Positions 10,431 through 22,597 of a stretch of DNA of 64,000 nucleotides are shown piece after piece (position 1 is the stretch's first letter; each line of letters starts with the position of its first letter). Origin of the DNA: Hyperoodon ampullatus (lineage: Eukaryota; Chordata; Mammalia; Artiodactyla; Ziphiidae). The notes beneath the pieces were generated by a model. That model was not told the DNA's origin, did no database searches, and was given only the letters and a program-made list of their open reading frames with translations. Both the position numbers and the translations under genes were made by a program. The stretch is taken from positions 62,001 through 126,000 of the forward strand of contig CATKHW010000423.1 of assembly GCA_949752795.1 (NCBI GenBank), read 5' to 3'.

Positions 10431-10968
10431 TTACAGGATCTTCATAAGTGATATCTTATGATAAGTTTCTTTTTCTGTGTGACTTATTTCACTTAGAATC
10501 ATCGTTCTTGAATCCACCCATTTTGCTGCTACTGGTCTTATGACATTGATTTCATGGCTGAGGGATATTCCATCGTACGTAAGTACCACAATTTTTTGAA
10601 CCATTTTTATATTTCCTCGGATATTTAAGGTGTACCCAAGTTGAGGTCCTTGTAAGCAGTGCAGCCCTAAATTTTGGGGTGGCTCTGTCTTATTGATTTT
10701 CAGTTTTCCCAAGGTATATTCCCTAGACTGGAAGTGCCCTTGGCTCTGTAGCTCTGTTGTTTACTTGTTTTAGGGAACACAATATACTCCTCCAGAGAGG
10801 CAGTTGGCAATTTACATGCCGCCCATCAGCATAACAAGGCTCCCTGTTCTGCAGGGCCTGTCTTGCCTTTCTGGTTTTTACACATTTTGTGGATGTCCCT
10901 TTTGACTGGTGGGAAGTGATACTTCTTTGTAGTGCAGATTTGCATTGCCCGCTTGCTTGCTTGGCCAA
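10431..10968 (-). pseudogene. Degenerate L1 ORF2 C-terminus (reference copy)
   Basis: On the minus strand two short frames, 10723-10968 and 10431-10712, lie 10 bases apart in different frames, so at least one frameshift separates them. The first contains QLPLWRS, like the PLWKS motif in the C-terminal region of L1 ORF2 protein. The second contains ILSEISHTEKETYHKISL just before its stop, which resembles the last residues of L1 ORF2 (ILSE, a lysine-rich stretch, then SL). It covers only the C-terminal end, with no endonuclease or reverse transcriptase core, and cannot act as an enzyme. Equivalent frames recur in nearly every monomer, for example 5225-5762, 22605-23142 and 62582-63119. Confidence 0.75.
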
Positions 10969-11032
10969 AAAGGTGTATGCGTTTTCTCCTGAATATATTC
11001 AGGAGAAAACGCATACGCCCTTTTTGGCCAAG
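10960..11032. repeat. 73 bp palindrome with left-arm base loss (class F)
   Basis: The left arm reads AAAAAGGTGTATGCG against AAAAAGGGCGTATGCG in class C, that is one base lost and one C-to-T change, while the right arm is unchanged. The same form lies at 14438, 19657, 24876 and 37042. At 56166-56238 a right-arm change at 56223 restores one pair. Confidence 0.93.
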
Positions 11033-12162
11033 TGCATCATTGTCGAAGTTGTGCCCCTCTTCCTGTGCTTTAAAGGCGATTCCAACGTACCTCTTGATAT
11101 CTATTTCCTGCTATTCTGCCTCGCTTTCAAGTCCGCCTCGTTGCCTTCCCTCAACAGATTTTTGGACGATAGTTGTCCTTTATTACTCGGCCAGTTTGTG
11201 AATTGCTGTGCCCCTGAGCTCCATTTTTCAACTTGTTTATGGTGAGCTGACCGCAAGTCCAAAATTTTGGTTCAGGACATATACTGGTTCCCGGTGGGTG
11301 GCTGAGACTTTGGTTAATTATTCTTCCTGCCGGGAAATTACAGTGATATGTGCCCATCCAAATGCGTAACAGCTACTCTCTCATTGGTTCTCCCTCTTCC
11401 CTTTTATCCTCTGCCAAATTGGAAACCTGTGCGAACCAGGAGGTTAAAGGGGCTCTCTCTCCAAGTTGGGTGATTGATAGTAAACCAGATGGAAAGTAAA
11501 ACCGGAGCACCAGGGGAGGGTCTATTCGTTGAGTTTTAGAAACCTTTCGTATTCACAGTGTGTCCGTTCTCTAGGTTTCCCGTACGTGTTATAACTGTAG
11601 TAATATTCCCTTCAACCTGGAGAGTTGGGACCCATGGAATGGGTGCCATGCATTATTGCTTTAAAGGGTCTGCATTTGCTCACCCAATCTCACCAATCCT
11701 CTCATTCCCAAGTGTCCAGCCTTATGCCACATCCAGCTGTCATTGTAGATAGTGTCATTCCGGGTTTCATCAGAGACCCTGAAGGAATTGTAAAGAATTT
11801 CCCAGTTTTTTTGTTTTGTTTTTGAAATTCCTTTTTATAGTGGGTTTGAGCTGATTCTCGCTGCCATGTTTATGCCAGTCTAGACACACTTGATTCCCTT
11901 ACGGAGACATATCAATACATAGGTTTTAAGATTCTTACTAGTCAGATATATTCCTCTGCGGGAAATATGGGGTTTTGAGTCCCTTTCACTGAGGAAGGTG
12001 TAGGTCTTGTCTATTCCATAGTTGGTTTTTGGAACGGTACCTGTGCTTATATCAAACTCTGGTTTGATGCATCACCCCCACCTCTCCTTCCCCCTTAAGC
12101 AGGCATAAGAGTGTTTTCTAAATGTGAGACACTGTTCTCTTTCCTAACTCAGTTCAAGTGTA

Positions 12163-13901
12163 GCCATGTTTACAGGATCTACATAAGTGATATCTTATGA
12201 TAAGTTTCTTTCTCTGTGTGACTTATTTCACTTAGAATCATCGTACCTGAATCCACCCATTTTGCTGCTACTGGTCTTATGACATTGATTTCATGGCTGA
12301 GGGATATTCCATCGTACGTAAGTACCACAATTTTTTGAACCATTTTTATATTTCCTGGGATATTTAAGGTGTACCCAAGTTGAGGTCCTTGTAAGCATTG
12401 CAGCCCTAAATATTGGGGTGGGTCTGTCTTATTGATTTTCAGTTTTCACATGTATATTCCCTAGACTGGAAGTGCCCTTGGCTCTGTAGCTCTGTTGTTT
12501 ACTTGTTTTAGGGAACACAATGTACTCCTCCAGAGAGGCAGTTGGCAATTTACATCCCGCCCATCAGCATAACAAGGCTCCCTGTTCTCCAGGGCCTGTC
12601 TTGCCTTTCTGGTTCTTACACATTTTGTGGATGTCCCTTTTGACCGGTGGGAAGTGATACTTCTTTGTAGTGCAGACTTGCATTGCCCGCTTGCTTGCTT
12701 GGCCAAAAAGGGCGTATGCGTTTTCTCCTGAATATATTCAGGAGAAAACACATACGCCCTTTTTGTCAAAGTGCATCATTGTCGAAGTTGTGCCCCTCTT
12801 CCTGTGCTTTAAAGGTGATTCCAATGTACCTCTTGAAATCTGTTTCCTGCTATTCTGCCTCGCTTTCAAGTCCGCCACGTTGCCTTCCCTCAACAGATTT
12901 TTGGACGATATTTGTCCTTTATTACTCGGCCAGTTTGTGAATTGCTGTGCCCCTGAGCTCCATTTTTCAACTCGATTTTGGTGAGCTGACCGCAAGTCCA
13001 AAATTTTGGTTCAGGACCTATACTGGTTCCCGGTGGGTAGCTGAGACTTTGGTTAATTCTTCTTCCTGCCGGGAAGTTAGAGTGATATGTGCCCATCCAA
13101 ATGCCTAACAGCTACTCTCTCATTGGTTCTCCCTCTTCCCTTTTATCCTGTGCAAAATTGGAAACCTGTGCGAACCAGGAGGTTAAAGGGGCTGTCTCTC
13201 CAAGTTGGGTGATTGATAATAAACCAGATGGAAAGTAAAACCGGAGCACCAGGGGAGGGTCTATTCGTTGAGTTTTAGAAACCTTTCGTATTCACAGTGT
13301 GTCCGTTCTCTAGGTTTCCCGTACGTGTTATAACTGTAGTAATATTCCCTTCAACCTGGAGAGTTGGGACCCATGGAATGGGTGCCATGCATTATTGCTT
13401 TAAAGGGTCTGCATTTGCTCACCCAATCTCACCAATCCTCTCATTCCCAAGTGTCCAGCCTTATGCCACATCCAGCTGTCATTGTAGATAGTGTCATTCC
13501 GGGTTTCATCAGAGACCCTGAAGGAATTGTAAAGAATTTCCCAGTTTTTTTGTTTTGTTTTTGAAATTCCTTTTTATAGTGGGTTTGAGCTGATTCTCGC
13601 TGCCATGTTTATGCCAGTCTAGACACACTTGATTCCCTTATGGAGACATATCAATACATAGGTTTTATGATTCTTACTAGTCAGATATATTCCTCTGCGG
13701 GAAATATGGGGTTTTGAGTCCCTTTCACTGAGGAAGGTGTAGGTCTTGTCTATTCCATAGTTGGTTTTTGGAACGGTACCTGTGCTTATATCAAACTCTG
13801 GTTTGATGCATCACCCCCACCTCTCCTTCCCCCTTAAGCAGGCATAAGACTGTTTTCTAAATGTGAGACACTGTTCTCTTTCCTAACTCAGTTCAAGTGT
13901 A
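12163..13901. repeat. Satellite monomer 8 (class B variant)
   Basis: It carries the B markers CACATACG and TTGTCAAAG in the palindrome (12698-12771) but also private bases (CGATTTTGGTGAG, GGTGGGTAGCTGAG). It is a more distant relative of the B copies at monomers 2, 16, 23 and 34. The L1 T-rich end is at 13544. Confidence 0.9.
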
Positions 13902-15639
13902 GCCATGTCCTCAGGATCTTCATAAGTGATATCTTATGATAAGTTTCTTTTTCTGTGTGACTTATTTCACTTAGAATCATCGTACCTGAATCCACCCATT
14001 TTGCTGCTACTGGTCTTATGACATTGATTTCATGGCTGAGGGATATTCCATCGTACATAAGTACCACAATTTTTTGAACCATTTTTATATTTCCTCGGAT
14101 ATTTAAGGTGTACCCAAGTTGAGGTCCTTGTACGCAGTACAGCCCTAAATTTTGGGGTGGGTCTGTCTTATTGATTTTCAGTTTTCCCAAGGTATATTCC
14201 CTAGACTGGAAGTGCCCTTGGCTCTGTAGCTCTGTTGTTTACTTGTTTTAGGGAACACAATGCACTCCTCCAAAGAGGCAGTTGGCAATTTTCATCCCTC
14301 CCATCAGCATAACAAGGCTCCCTGTTCTGCAGGGCCTGTCTTGCCTTTCTGTTTGTTACACATTTTGTGGATGTCCCTTTTGACCAGTGGGAAGTGATAC
14401 TTCTTTGTAGTGCAGATTTGCATTGCCCGCTTGCTTGCTTGGCCAAAAAGGTGTATGCGTTTTCTCCTGAATATATTCAGGAGAAAACGCATACGCCCTT
14501 TTTGGCCAAGTGCATCATTGTCGAAGTTGTGCCCCTCTTCCTGTGCTTTAAAGGCGATTCCAACGTACCTCTTGATATCTATTTCCTGCTATTCTGCCTC
14601 GCTTTCAAGTCCGCCTCGTTGCCTTCCCTCAACAGATTTTTGGACGATAGTTGTCCTTTATTACTCGGCCAGTTTGTGAATTGCTGTGCCCCTGAGCTCC
14701 ATTTTTCAACTTGTTTATGGTGAGCTGACCGCAAGTCCAAAATTTTGGTTCAGGACCTATGCTTGTTCCCGGTGGGTGGCTGAGATTTTGCTTAATTCTT
14801 CTTCCTGCCGGGAAGTTAGAGTGATATGTGCCCGTCCAAATGCCTAACAGCTACTCTCTCATTGGTTCTCCCTCTTCCCTTTTATCCTCTGCCAAATTGG
14901 AAACCTGTGCGAACCAGGAGGTTAAAGGGGCTGTCTCTCCAAGTTGGGTGATTGATAGTAAACCAGATGGAAAGTAAAACCGGAGCACCAGGGGAGGGTC
15001 TATTCGTTGAGTTTTAGAAACCTTTCGTATTCACAGTGTGTCCGTTCTCTAGGTTTCCCGTACGTGTTATAACTGTAGTAATATTCCCTTCAACCTGGAG
15101 AGTTGGGACCCATGGAATGGGTGCCATGCATTATTGCTTTAAAGGGTCTGCATTTGCTCACCCAATCTCACCAATCCTCTCATTCCCAAGTGTCCAGCCT
15201 TATGCCACATCCAGCTGTCGTTGTAGATAGGGTCATTCCAGGTTTCAACATTGGCCCTGAAGGAATTGTAAAGAATTTCCCAGTTTTTTTGTTTTGTTTT
15301 TGAAATTCATTTTTATAGTGGGTTTGAGCTGATTCTCGCTGCCATGTTTATGCCAGTCTAGACACACTTGATTCCCTTACGGAGACATATCAATACATAG
15401 GTTTTAAGATTCTTACTAGTCAGATATATTCCTCGGCGGGAAATATGGGGTTTTGAGTCCCTTTCACTGAACAAGGTGTAGGTCTTGTCTATTCCATAGT
15501 TGGTTTTTGGAACGGTACCTGTGCTTATATCAAACTCTGGTTTTATGCATCACCCCACCCCTTCTTCCCCCTTAAGCAGGCATAAGAGTGTTTTCTAAAT
15601 GTGAGACACTGTTCTCTTTCCTAACTCAGTTCAAGTGTA
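13902..15639. repeat. Satellite monomer 9 (class F, A-flanking type)
   Basis: The left palindrome arm reads AAAAAGGTGTATGCG, one base short, giving a 73 bp element at 14438-14510. The downstream half has CCTATGCTTGTTCCC and TTCAACATTGGCCC, the version of F that always precedes an A monomer here. The L1 T-rich end is at 15283. Confidence 0.9.
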
Positions 15640-17378
15640 GCCATGTTTACAGGATCTTCATAAGTGATATCTTATGATAAGTTTCTTTTTCTGTGTGACT
15701 TATTTCAGTTAGAATCATCGTACCTCAATCCACCCATTTTACTGCTACTGGTCATATGACATTGATTTCATGGCTGAGGGATATTCCATTGTAAGTAAGT
15801 ACCACAATTTTTTGAACCATTTTTATATTTCCTGGGATATTTAAGGTATACCCAAGTTGAGGTCCTTGTAAGCAGTGCAGCCCTAAATTTTGGGGTGGCT
15901 CTGTCTTATTGATTTTCAGTTTTCCCAAAGTATATTCCCTAGACTGGAAGTGCCCTTGGCTCTGTAGGTCTGTTCTTTACTTGTTTTAGGGAACACAATG
16001 TACTCCTCCAGAGAGGCAGTTGGCAATTTACATGCCGCCCATCAGCATAACAAGGCTCCCTGTTTTCCAGGGCCTGTCTTGCCTTTCTGGTTTTTACACA
16101 TTTTGTGGATGTCCCTTTTGACCGGTGGGAAGTGATACTTCTTTGTAGTGCAGATTTGCATTGCCCGCTTGCTTGCTTGGACAAAAAGGGCATATGCGTT
16201 TTCTCCTGAATATATTCAGGAGAAAACAGATACGCCCTTTTTGGCCAAGTGCATCATTGTCGAAGTTGTGCCCCTCTTCCGGTGCTTTAAAGGCGATTCC
16301 AACGTACCTCTTGAAATCTGTTTCCTGCTATTCTGCCTCGCTTTCAAGTCCGCCTCGTTGCCTTCCCTCAACAGATTTTTGGACGATAGTTGTCCTTAAT
16401 TACTCGGCCAGTTTGTGAATTGCTGTGCCCCTGAGCTCCATTTTTCAACTCGTTTTTGGTGAGCTGACCGCAAGTCCAAAATTTTGGTTCAGGACCTATA
16501 CTGGTTCCCGGTGGGGGGCTGAGACTTTGGTTAATTCTTCTTCCTGCCGGGAAATTACAGTGATATGTGCCCGTCCAAATCCCTAACAGCTACTCTCTCA
16601 TTGGTTCACCCTCTTCCCATTCATCCTCTGCCAAATTGGAAACCTGTGCGAAACAAGAGGTTAAAGGGGCTGTCTCTCCAAGTTGGGAGGTTGATAGTAA
16701 AGCAGATGGAAAGTCAAACCGGAGCACCAGGAGAGGGACTATTCGTTGAGTTTTAGAAACCTTTCGTATTCACAGTGTGTCCGTTCTCTAGGTTTCCCGT
16801 ACATGTTATAGCTGTAGTGATATTCCCTTCAACCTGGAGAGTTGGGACCCATGGAATGTGTGCCATGCATTATTGCTTTAAAGCGTCTGCATTTGCTCAC
16901 CCAATCTAACCAATACTCTCAGTCCCAAGTGTCCAGCCTTAGGCCACATCCAGCTGTCGTTGTAGATAGGGTCATTCCAGGTTTCATCAGAGACCCTGAA
17001 GGAACTGTAAAGAATTTCCCAGTTTTTTTGTTTTGTTTTTGAAATTCCTTTTTATAGTGGGTTTGAGCTGATTCTCGCTGCCATGTTTATGCCAGTCTAG
17101 ACACACTTGATTCCCTTACGGAGACATATCAATACATAGGTTTTAAGATTCTTACTAGTCAGATATATTCCTCTGCGGGAAATATGGTGTTTTGAGTCCC
17201 TTTCACTGAGGAAGGTGTAGGTCTTGTCTATTCCATAGTTGGTTTTTGGAACGGTACCTGTGCTTATATCAAACTCTGGTTTTATGCATCACCCCACCTC
17301 TCCTTCCCCCTTAAGCAGGCATAAGAGTGTTTTCTAAATGTGAGACACTGTTCTCTTTCCTAACTCAGTTCAAGTGTA
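15640..17378. repeat. Satellite monomer 10 (class A)
   Basis: Class A with CATTTTACTGC and CATGCCGCCC. The palindrome at 16176-16249 has CTTGGACA and a private GGGCATATGCG in its left arm. It is the first unit of the first A-G-F triplet. The L1 T-rich end is at 17022. Confidence 0.92.
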
Positions 17379-19120
17379 GCCATGTTTACAGGATCTTCAT
17401 AAGTGATATCTTATGATAAGTTTCTTTTTCTGTGTGACTTATTTCACTTAGAATCATCGTTCTTGAATCCACCCATTTTGCTGCTACTGGTCTTATGACA
17501 TTGATTTCATGGCTGAGGGATATTCCATCGTACGTAAGTACCACAATTTTTTGAACCATTTTTATATTTCCTGGGATATTTAAGGTGTACCCAAGTTGAG
17601 GTCCTTGTAAGCAGTGCAGCCCTAAATTTTGGGGTGGCTCTGTCTTATTGATTTTCAATTTTCCCAAGGTATATTCCCTAGACTGGAAGTGCCCTTGGCT
17701 CTGTAGCTCTGTTCTTTACTTATTTTAGGGAACACAATATACTCCTCCAGAGAGGCAGTTGGCAATTTACATCCCGCCCATCAGCATAACAAGGCTCCCT
17801 GTTCTCCAGGGCCTGTCTTGCCTTTCTGGTTTTTACACATTTTGTGGATGTCCCTTTTGACCGGTGGGAAGTGATACTTCTTTGTAGTGCAGACTTGCAT
17901 TGCCCGCTTGCTTGCTTGGCCAAAAAGGGCGTATGCGTTTTCTCCTGAATATATTCAGGAGAAAAAATGCATACGCCCTTTTTGGCAAAGTGCATCATTG
18001 TCGAAGTTGTGCCCCTCTTCCTGTGCTTTAAAGGCGATTCCAATGTACCTCTTGAAATCTGTTTCCTGCTATTCTGCCTCGCTTTCAAGTCCGCCTCGTT
18101 GCCTTCCCTCAACAGATTTTTGGACGATAGTTGTCCTTTATTACTCGGCCAGTTTGTGAATTGCTGTGCCCCTGAGCTCCATTTTTCAACTCGTTTTTGA
18201 TGAGCTGACCGCAAGTCCAAAATTTTGGTTCAGGACCTATACTGGTTCCCGGTGGGTGGCTGAGACTTTGGTTATTTCTTCTTCCTGCCGGGAAGTTAGA
18301 GTGATATGTGCCCATCCAAATGCCTAACAGCTACTCTCTCATTGGTTCTCCCTCTTCCCTTTTATCCTCTGCCAAATTGGAAACCTGTGCGAACCAGGAG
18401 GTTAAAGGGGCTGTCTCTCCAAGTTGGGTGATTGATAGTAAACCAGATGGAAAGTAAAACCGGAGCACCAGGGGAGGGTCTATTCGTTGAGTTTTAGAAA
18501 CCTTTCGTATTCACACTGTGTCCGTTCTCTGGGTTTCCCGTACGTGTTATAACTGTAGTAATATTCCCTTCAACCTGGAGAGTTGGGACCCATGGAATGG
18601 GTGCCATGCATTATTGCTTTAAAGGGTCTGCATTTGCTCACCCAATCTCACCAATCCTCTCATTCCCAAGTGTGCAGCCTTATGCCACATCCAGCTGTCA
18701 TTGTAGATAGTGTCATTCCGGGTTTCATCAGAGACCCTGAAGGAATTGTAAAGAATTTCCCAGTTTTTTTGTTTTGTTTTTGAAATTCCTTTTTATAGTG
18801 GGTTTGAGCTGATTCTCGCTGCCATGTTTATGCCAGTCTAGACACACTTGATTCCCTTACGGAGACATATCAATACATAGGTTTTAAGATTCTTACTAGT
18901 CAGATATATTCCTCTGCGGGAAATATGGGGTTTTGAGTCCCTTTCACTGAGGAAGGTGTAGGTCTTGTCTATTCCATAGTTGGTTTTTGGAACGGTACCT
19001 GTGCTTATATCAAACTCTGGTTTGATGCATCACCCCCACCTCTCCTTCCCCCTTAAGCAGGCATAAGAGTGTTTTCTAAATGTGAGACACTGTTCTCTTT
19101 CCTAACTCAGTTCAAGTGTA
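17379..19120. repeat. Satellite monomer 11 (class G, 1,742 bp)
   Basis: Class G has a right palindrome arm with two extra A residues (GAAAAAATGC), making the element 76 bp at 17915-17990, and CGTTCTTGAATCC in the L1 part. It matches monomers 14, 21 and 32. The L1 T-rich end is at 18763. Confidence 0.92.
17915..17990. repeat. 76 bp palindrome with AA insertion (class G)
   Basis: The right arm has two added A residues and a C-to-T change (GAAAAAATGCATACG), and the outer edge is GGCAAAG. The insertion puts two minus-strand open frames in register, giving frames of up to 180 codons in class G units. The same form lies at 23134, 35300, 52683 and 54424. Confidence 0.93.
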
Positions 19121-20858
19121 GCCATGTTTACAGGATATTCATAAGTGATATCTTATGATAAGTTTCTTTTTCTGTGTGACTTATTTCACTTAGAATCATC
19201 GTACCTGAATCCACCCATTTTGCTGCTACTGGTCTTATGACCTTGATTTCATGGCTGAGGGATATTCCATCGTACATAAGTACCACAATTTTTTGAACCA
19301 TTTTTATATTTACTGGGATATTTAAGGTGTACCCAAGTTGAGGTCCTTGTAAGCAGTACAGCCCTAAATTTTGGGGTGGGTCTGTCTTATTGATTTTCAG
19401 TTTTCCCAAGGTATATTCCCTAGACTGGAAGTGCCCTTGGCTCTGTAGCTCTGTTGTTTACTTGTTTTAGGGAACACAATGCACTCCTCCAAAGAGGCAG
19501 TTGGCAATTTTCATCCCTCCCATCAGCATAACAAGGCTCCCTGTTCTGCAGGGCCTGTCTTGCCTTTCTGGTTGTTACACATTTTGTGGATGTCCCTTTT
19601 GACCGGTGGGAAGTGATACTTCTTTGTAGTGCAGATTTGCATTGCCCGCTTGCTTGCTTGGCCAAAAAGGTGTATGCGTTTTCTCCTGAATATATTCAGG
19701 AGAAAACGCATACGCCCTTTTTGGCCAAGTGCATCATTGTCGAAGTTGTGCCCCTCTTCCTGTGCTTTAAAGGCGATTCCAACGTACCTCTTGATATCTA
19801 TTTCCTGCTATTCTGCCTCGCTTTCAAGTCCGCCTCGTTGCCTTCCCTCAACAGATTTTTGGACGATAGTTGTCCTTTATTACTCGGCCAGTTTGTGAAT
19901 TGCTGTGCCGCTGAGCTCCATTTTTCAACTTGTTTATGGTGAGCTGACCGCAAGTCCAAAATTTTGGTTCAGGACCTATGCTTGTTCCCGGTGGGTGGCT
20001 GAGATTTTGCTTAATTCTTCTTCCTGCCGGGAAGTTATAGTGATATGTGCCCGTCCAAATGCCTAACAGCTACTCTCTCATTGGTTCTCCCTCTTCCCTT
20101 TTATCCTCTGCCAAATTGGAAACCTGTGCGAACCAGGAGGTTAAAGGGGCTGTCTCTCCAAGTTGGGTGATTGATAGTAAACCAGATGGAAAGTAAAACC
20201 GGAGCACCAGGGGAGGGTCTATTCGTTGAGTTTTAGAAACCTTTCGTATTCACAGTGTGTCCGTTCTCTAGGTTTCCCGTACGTGTTATAACTGTAGTAA
20301 TATTCCCTTCAACCTGGAGAGTTGGGACCCATGGAATGGGTGCCATGCATTATTGCTTTAAAGGGTCTGCATTTGCTCACCCAATCTCACCAATCCTCTC
20401 ATTCCCAAGTGTCCAGCCTTATGCCACATCCAGCTGCCGTTGTAGATAGGGTCATTCCAGGTTTCAACATTGGCCCTGAAGGAATTGTAAAGAATTTCCC
20501 AGTTTTTTTGTTTTGTTTTTGAAATTCATTTTTATAGTGGGTTTGAGCTGATTCTCGCTGCCATGTTTATGCCAGTCTAGACACACTTGATTCCCTTACG
20601 GAGACATATCAATACATAGGTTTTAAGATTCTTACTAGTCAGATATATTCCTCGGCGGGAAATATGGGGTTTTGAGTCCCTTTCACTGAACAAGGTGTAG
20701 GTCTTGTCTATTCCATAGTTGGTTTTTGGAACGGTACCTGTGCTTATATCAAACTCTGGTTTTATGCATCACCCCACCCCTTCTTCCCCCTTAAGCAGGC
20801 ATAAGAGTGTTTTCTAAATGTGAGACACTGTTCTCTTTCCTAACTCAGTTCAAGTGTA
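19121..20858. repeat. Satellite monomer 12 (class F, A-flanking type)
   Basis: 73 bp palindrome at 19657-19729. The downstream half has TGTGCCGCTGAG and GAAGTTATAG, bases shared only with the second half of monomer 19, which lies exactly 12,166 bases further on. This marks the left end of the 12,166-base duplication. The L1 T-rich end is at 20502. Confidence 0.92.
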
Positions 20859-22597
20859 GCCATGTTTACAGGATCTTCATAAGTGATATCTTATGATAAG
20901 TTTCTTTTTCTGTGTGACTTATTTCAGTTAGAATCATCGTACCTCAATCCACCCATTTTACTGCTACTGGTCATATGACATTGATTTCATGGCTGAGGGA
21001 TATTCCATTGTAAGTAAGTACCACAATTTTTTGAACCATTTTTATATTTCCTGGGATATTTAAGGTATACCCAAGTTGAGGTCCTTGTAAGCAGTGCAGC
21101 CCTAAATTTTGGGGTGGCTCTGTCTTATTGATTTTCAGTTTTCCCAAAGTATATTCCCTAGACTGGAAGTGCCCTTGGCTCTGTAGGTCTGTTCTTTACT
21201 TGTTTTAGGGAACACAATGTACTCCTCCAGAGAGGCAGTTGGCAATTTACATGCCGCCCATCAGCATAACAAGGCTCCCTGTTTTCCAGGGCCTGTCTTG
21301 CCTTTCTGGTTTTTACACATTTTGTGGATGTCCCTTTTGACCGGTGGGAAGTGATACTTCTTTGTAGTGCAGATTTGCATTGCCCGCTTGCTTGCTTGGA
21401 CAAAAAGGGCGTATGCGTTTTCTCCTGAATATATTCAGGAGAAAATAGATACGCCCTTTTTGGCCAAGTGCATCATTGTCGAAGTTGTGCCCCTCTTCCG
21501 GTGCTTTAAAGGCGATTCCAACGTACCTCTTGAAATCTGTTTCCTGCTATTCTGCCTCGCTTTCAAGTCCGCCTCGTTGCCTTCCCTCAACAGATTTTTG
21601 GACGATAGTTGTCCTTAATTACTCGGCCAGTTTGTGAATTGCTGTGCCCCTGAGCTCCATTTTTCAACTCGTTTTTGGTGAGCTGACCGCAAGTCCAAAA
21701 TTTTGGTTCAGGACCTATACTGGTTCCCGGTGGGGGGCTGAGACTTTGGTTAATTCTTCTTCCTGCCGGGAAATTACAGTGATATGTGCCCGTCCAAATC
21801 CCTAACAGCTACTCTCTCATTGGTTCACCCTCTTCCCATTCATCCTCTGCCAAATTGGAAACCTGTGCGAAACAAGAGGTTAAAGGGGCTGTCTCTCCAA
21901 GTTGGGAGGTTGATAGTAAAGCAGATGGAAAGTCAAACCGGAGCACCAGGAGAGGGACTATTCGTTGAGTTTTAGAAACCTTTCGTATTCACAGTGTGTC
22001 CGTTCTCTAGGTTTCCCGTACATGTTATAGCTGTAGTAATATTCCCTTCAACCTGGAGAGTTGGGACCCATGGAATGTGTGCCATGCATTATTGCTTTAA
22101 AGCGTCTGCATTTGCTCACCCAATCTAACCAATACTCTCAGTCCCAAGTGTCCAGCCTTAGGCCACATCCAGCTGTCGTTGTAGATAGGGTCATTCCAGG
22201 TTTCATCAGAGACCCTGAAGGAACTGTAAAGAATTTCCCAGTTTTTTTGTTTTGTTTTTGAAATTCCTTTTTATAGTGGGTTTGAGCTGATTCTCGCTGC
22301 CGTGTTTATGCCAGTCTAGACACACTTGATTCCCTTACGGAGACATATCAATACATAGGTTTTAAGATTCTTACTAGTCAGATATATTCCTCTGCGGGAA
22401 ATATGGGGTTTTGAGTCCCTTTCACTGAGGAAGGTGTAGGTCTTGTCTATTCCATAGTTGGTTTTTGGAACGGTACCTGTGCTTATATCAAACTCTGGTT
22501 TTATGCATCACCCCACCTCTCCTTCCCCCTTAAGCAGGCATAAGAGTGTTTTCTAAATGTGAGACACTGTTCTCTTTCCTAACTCAGTTCAAGTGTA
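20859..22597. repeat. Satellite monomer 13 (class A)
   Basis: Class A with right-arm TAGATA in the palindrome at 21395-21468 and GCCGTGTTTATG in the L1 3' end. Both are shared with monomer 20 and the latter with the A part of monomer 31. I saw no difference from monomer 20 in the stretches compared. The L1 T-rich end is at 22241. Confidence 0.92.

Larger units (their letters stand above)
10067..10959 (-). mobile_element. LINE-1 3' fragment (reference copy; one per monomer)
   Basis: This stretch, and its equivalent in every unit, reads in antisense as the 3' end of a mammalian LINE-1. In + order it shows a T-rich tract (poly(A) of the element), a 3'UTR-like part with a C-rich stretch and CATAAG, TGTGTGACTTATTTCACTTAG, then GGCTGAGGGATATTCCATCGT, TACCACA, TATTTAAGGTGTACCCAAGTT, CAGTGCAGCCCTAAAT, CAATTTACATCCCGCCCATCAG, TTCTCCAGGGCC, GACCGGTGGGAAGTGATACT and ATTTGCATTGCCC. 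These are the landmarks, in the right order and spacing, of antisense L1 from the 3'UTR into ORF2 of laurasiatherian type. The element is 5'-truncated at the palindrome. The match is from memory of the family, not from a search. The same part lies from each monomer's T-rich tract to the next palindrome. Confidence 0.85.
10424..12162. repeat. Satellite monomer 7 (G/F chimera)
   Basis: The first part has class G markers (CGTTCTTGAATCC, ACACAATATACTCC). Then follow one A-like patch (CATGCCGCCC near 10,815) and F markers (TTCTGCAGGG, AGGTGTATGCG). The palindrome is at 10960-11032 (73 bp, one base lost in the left arm). It lies between an A and a B monomer, so one unit has been lost from the A-G-F-B order here. 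Confidence 0.88.
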
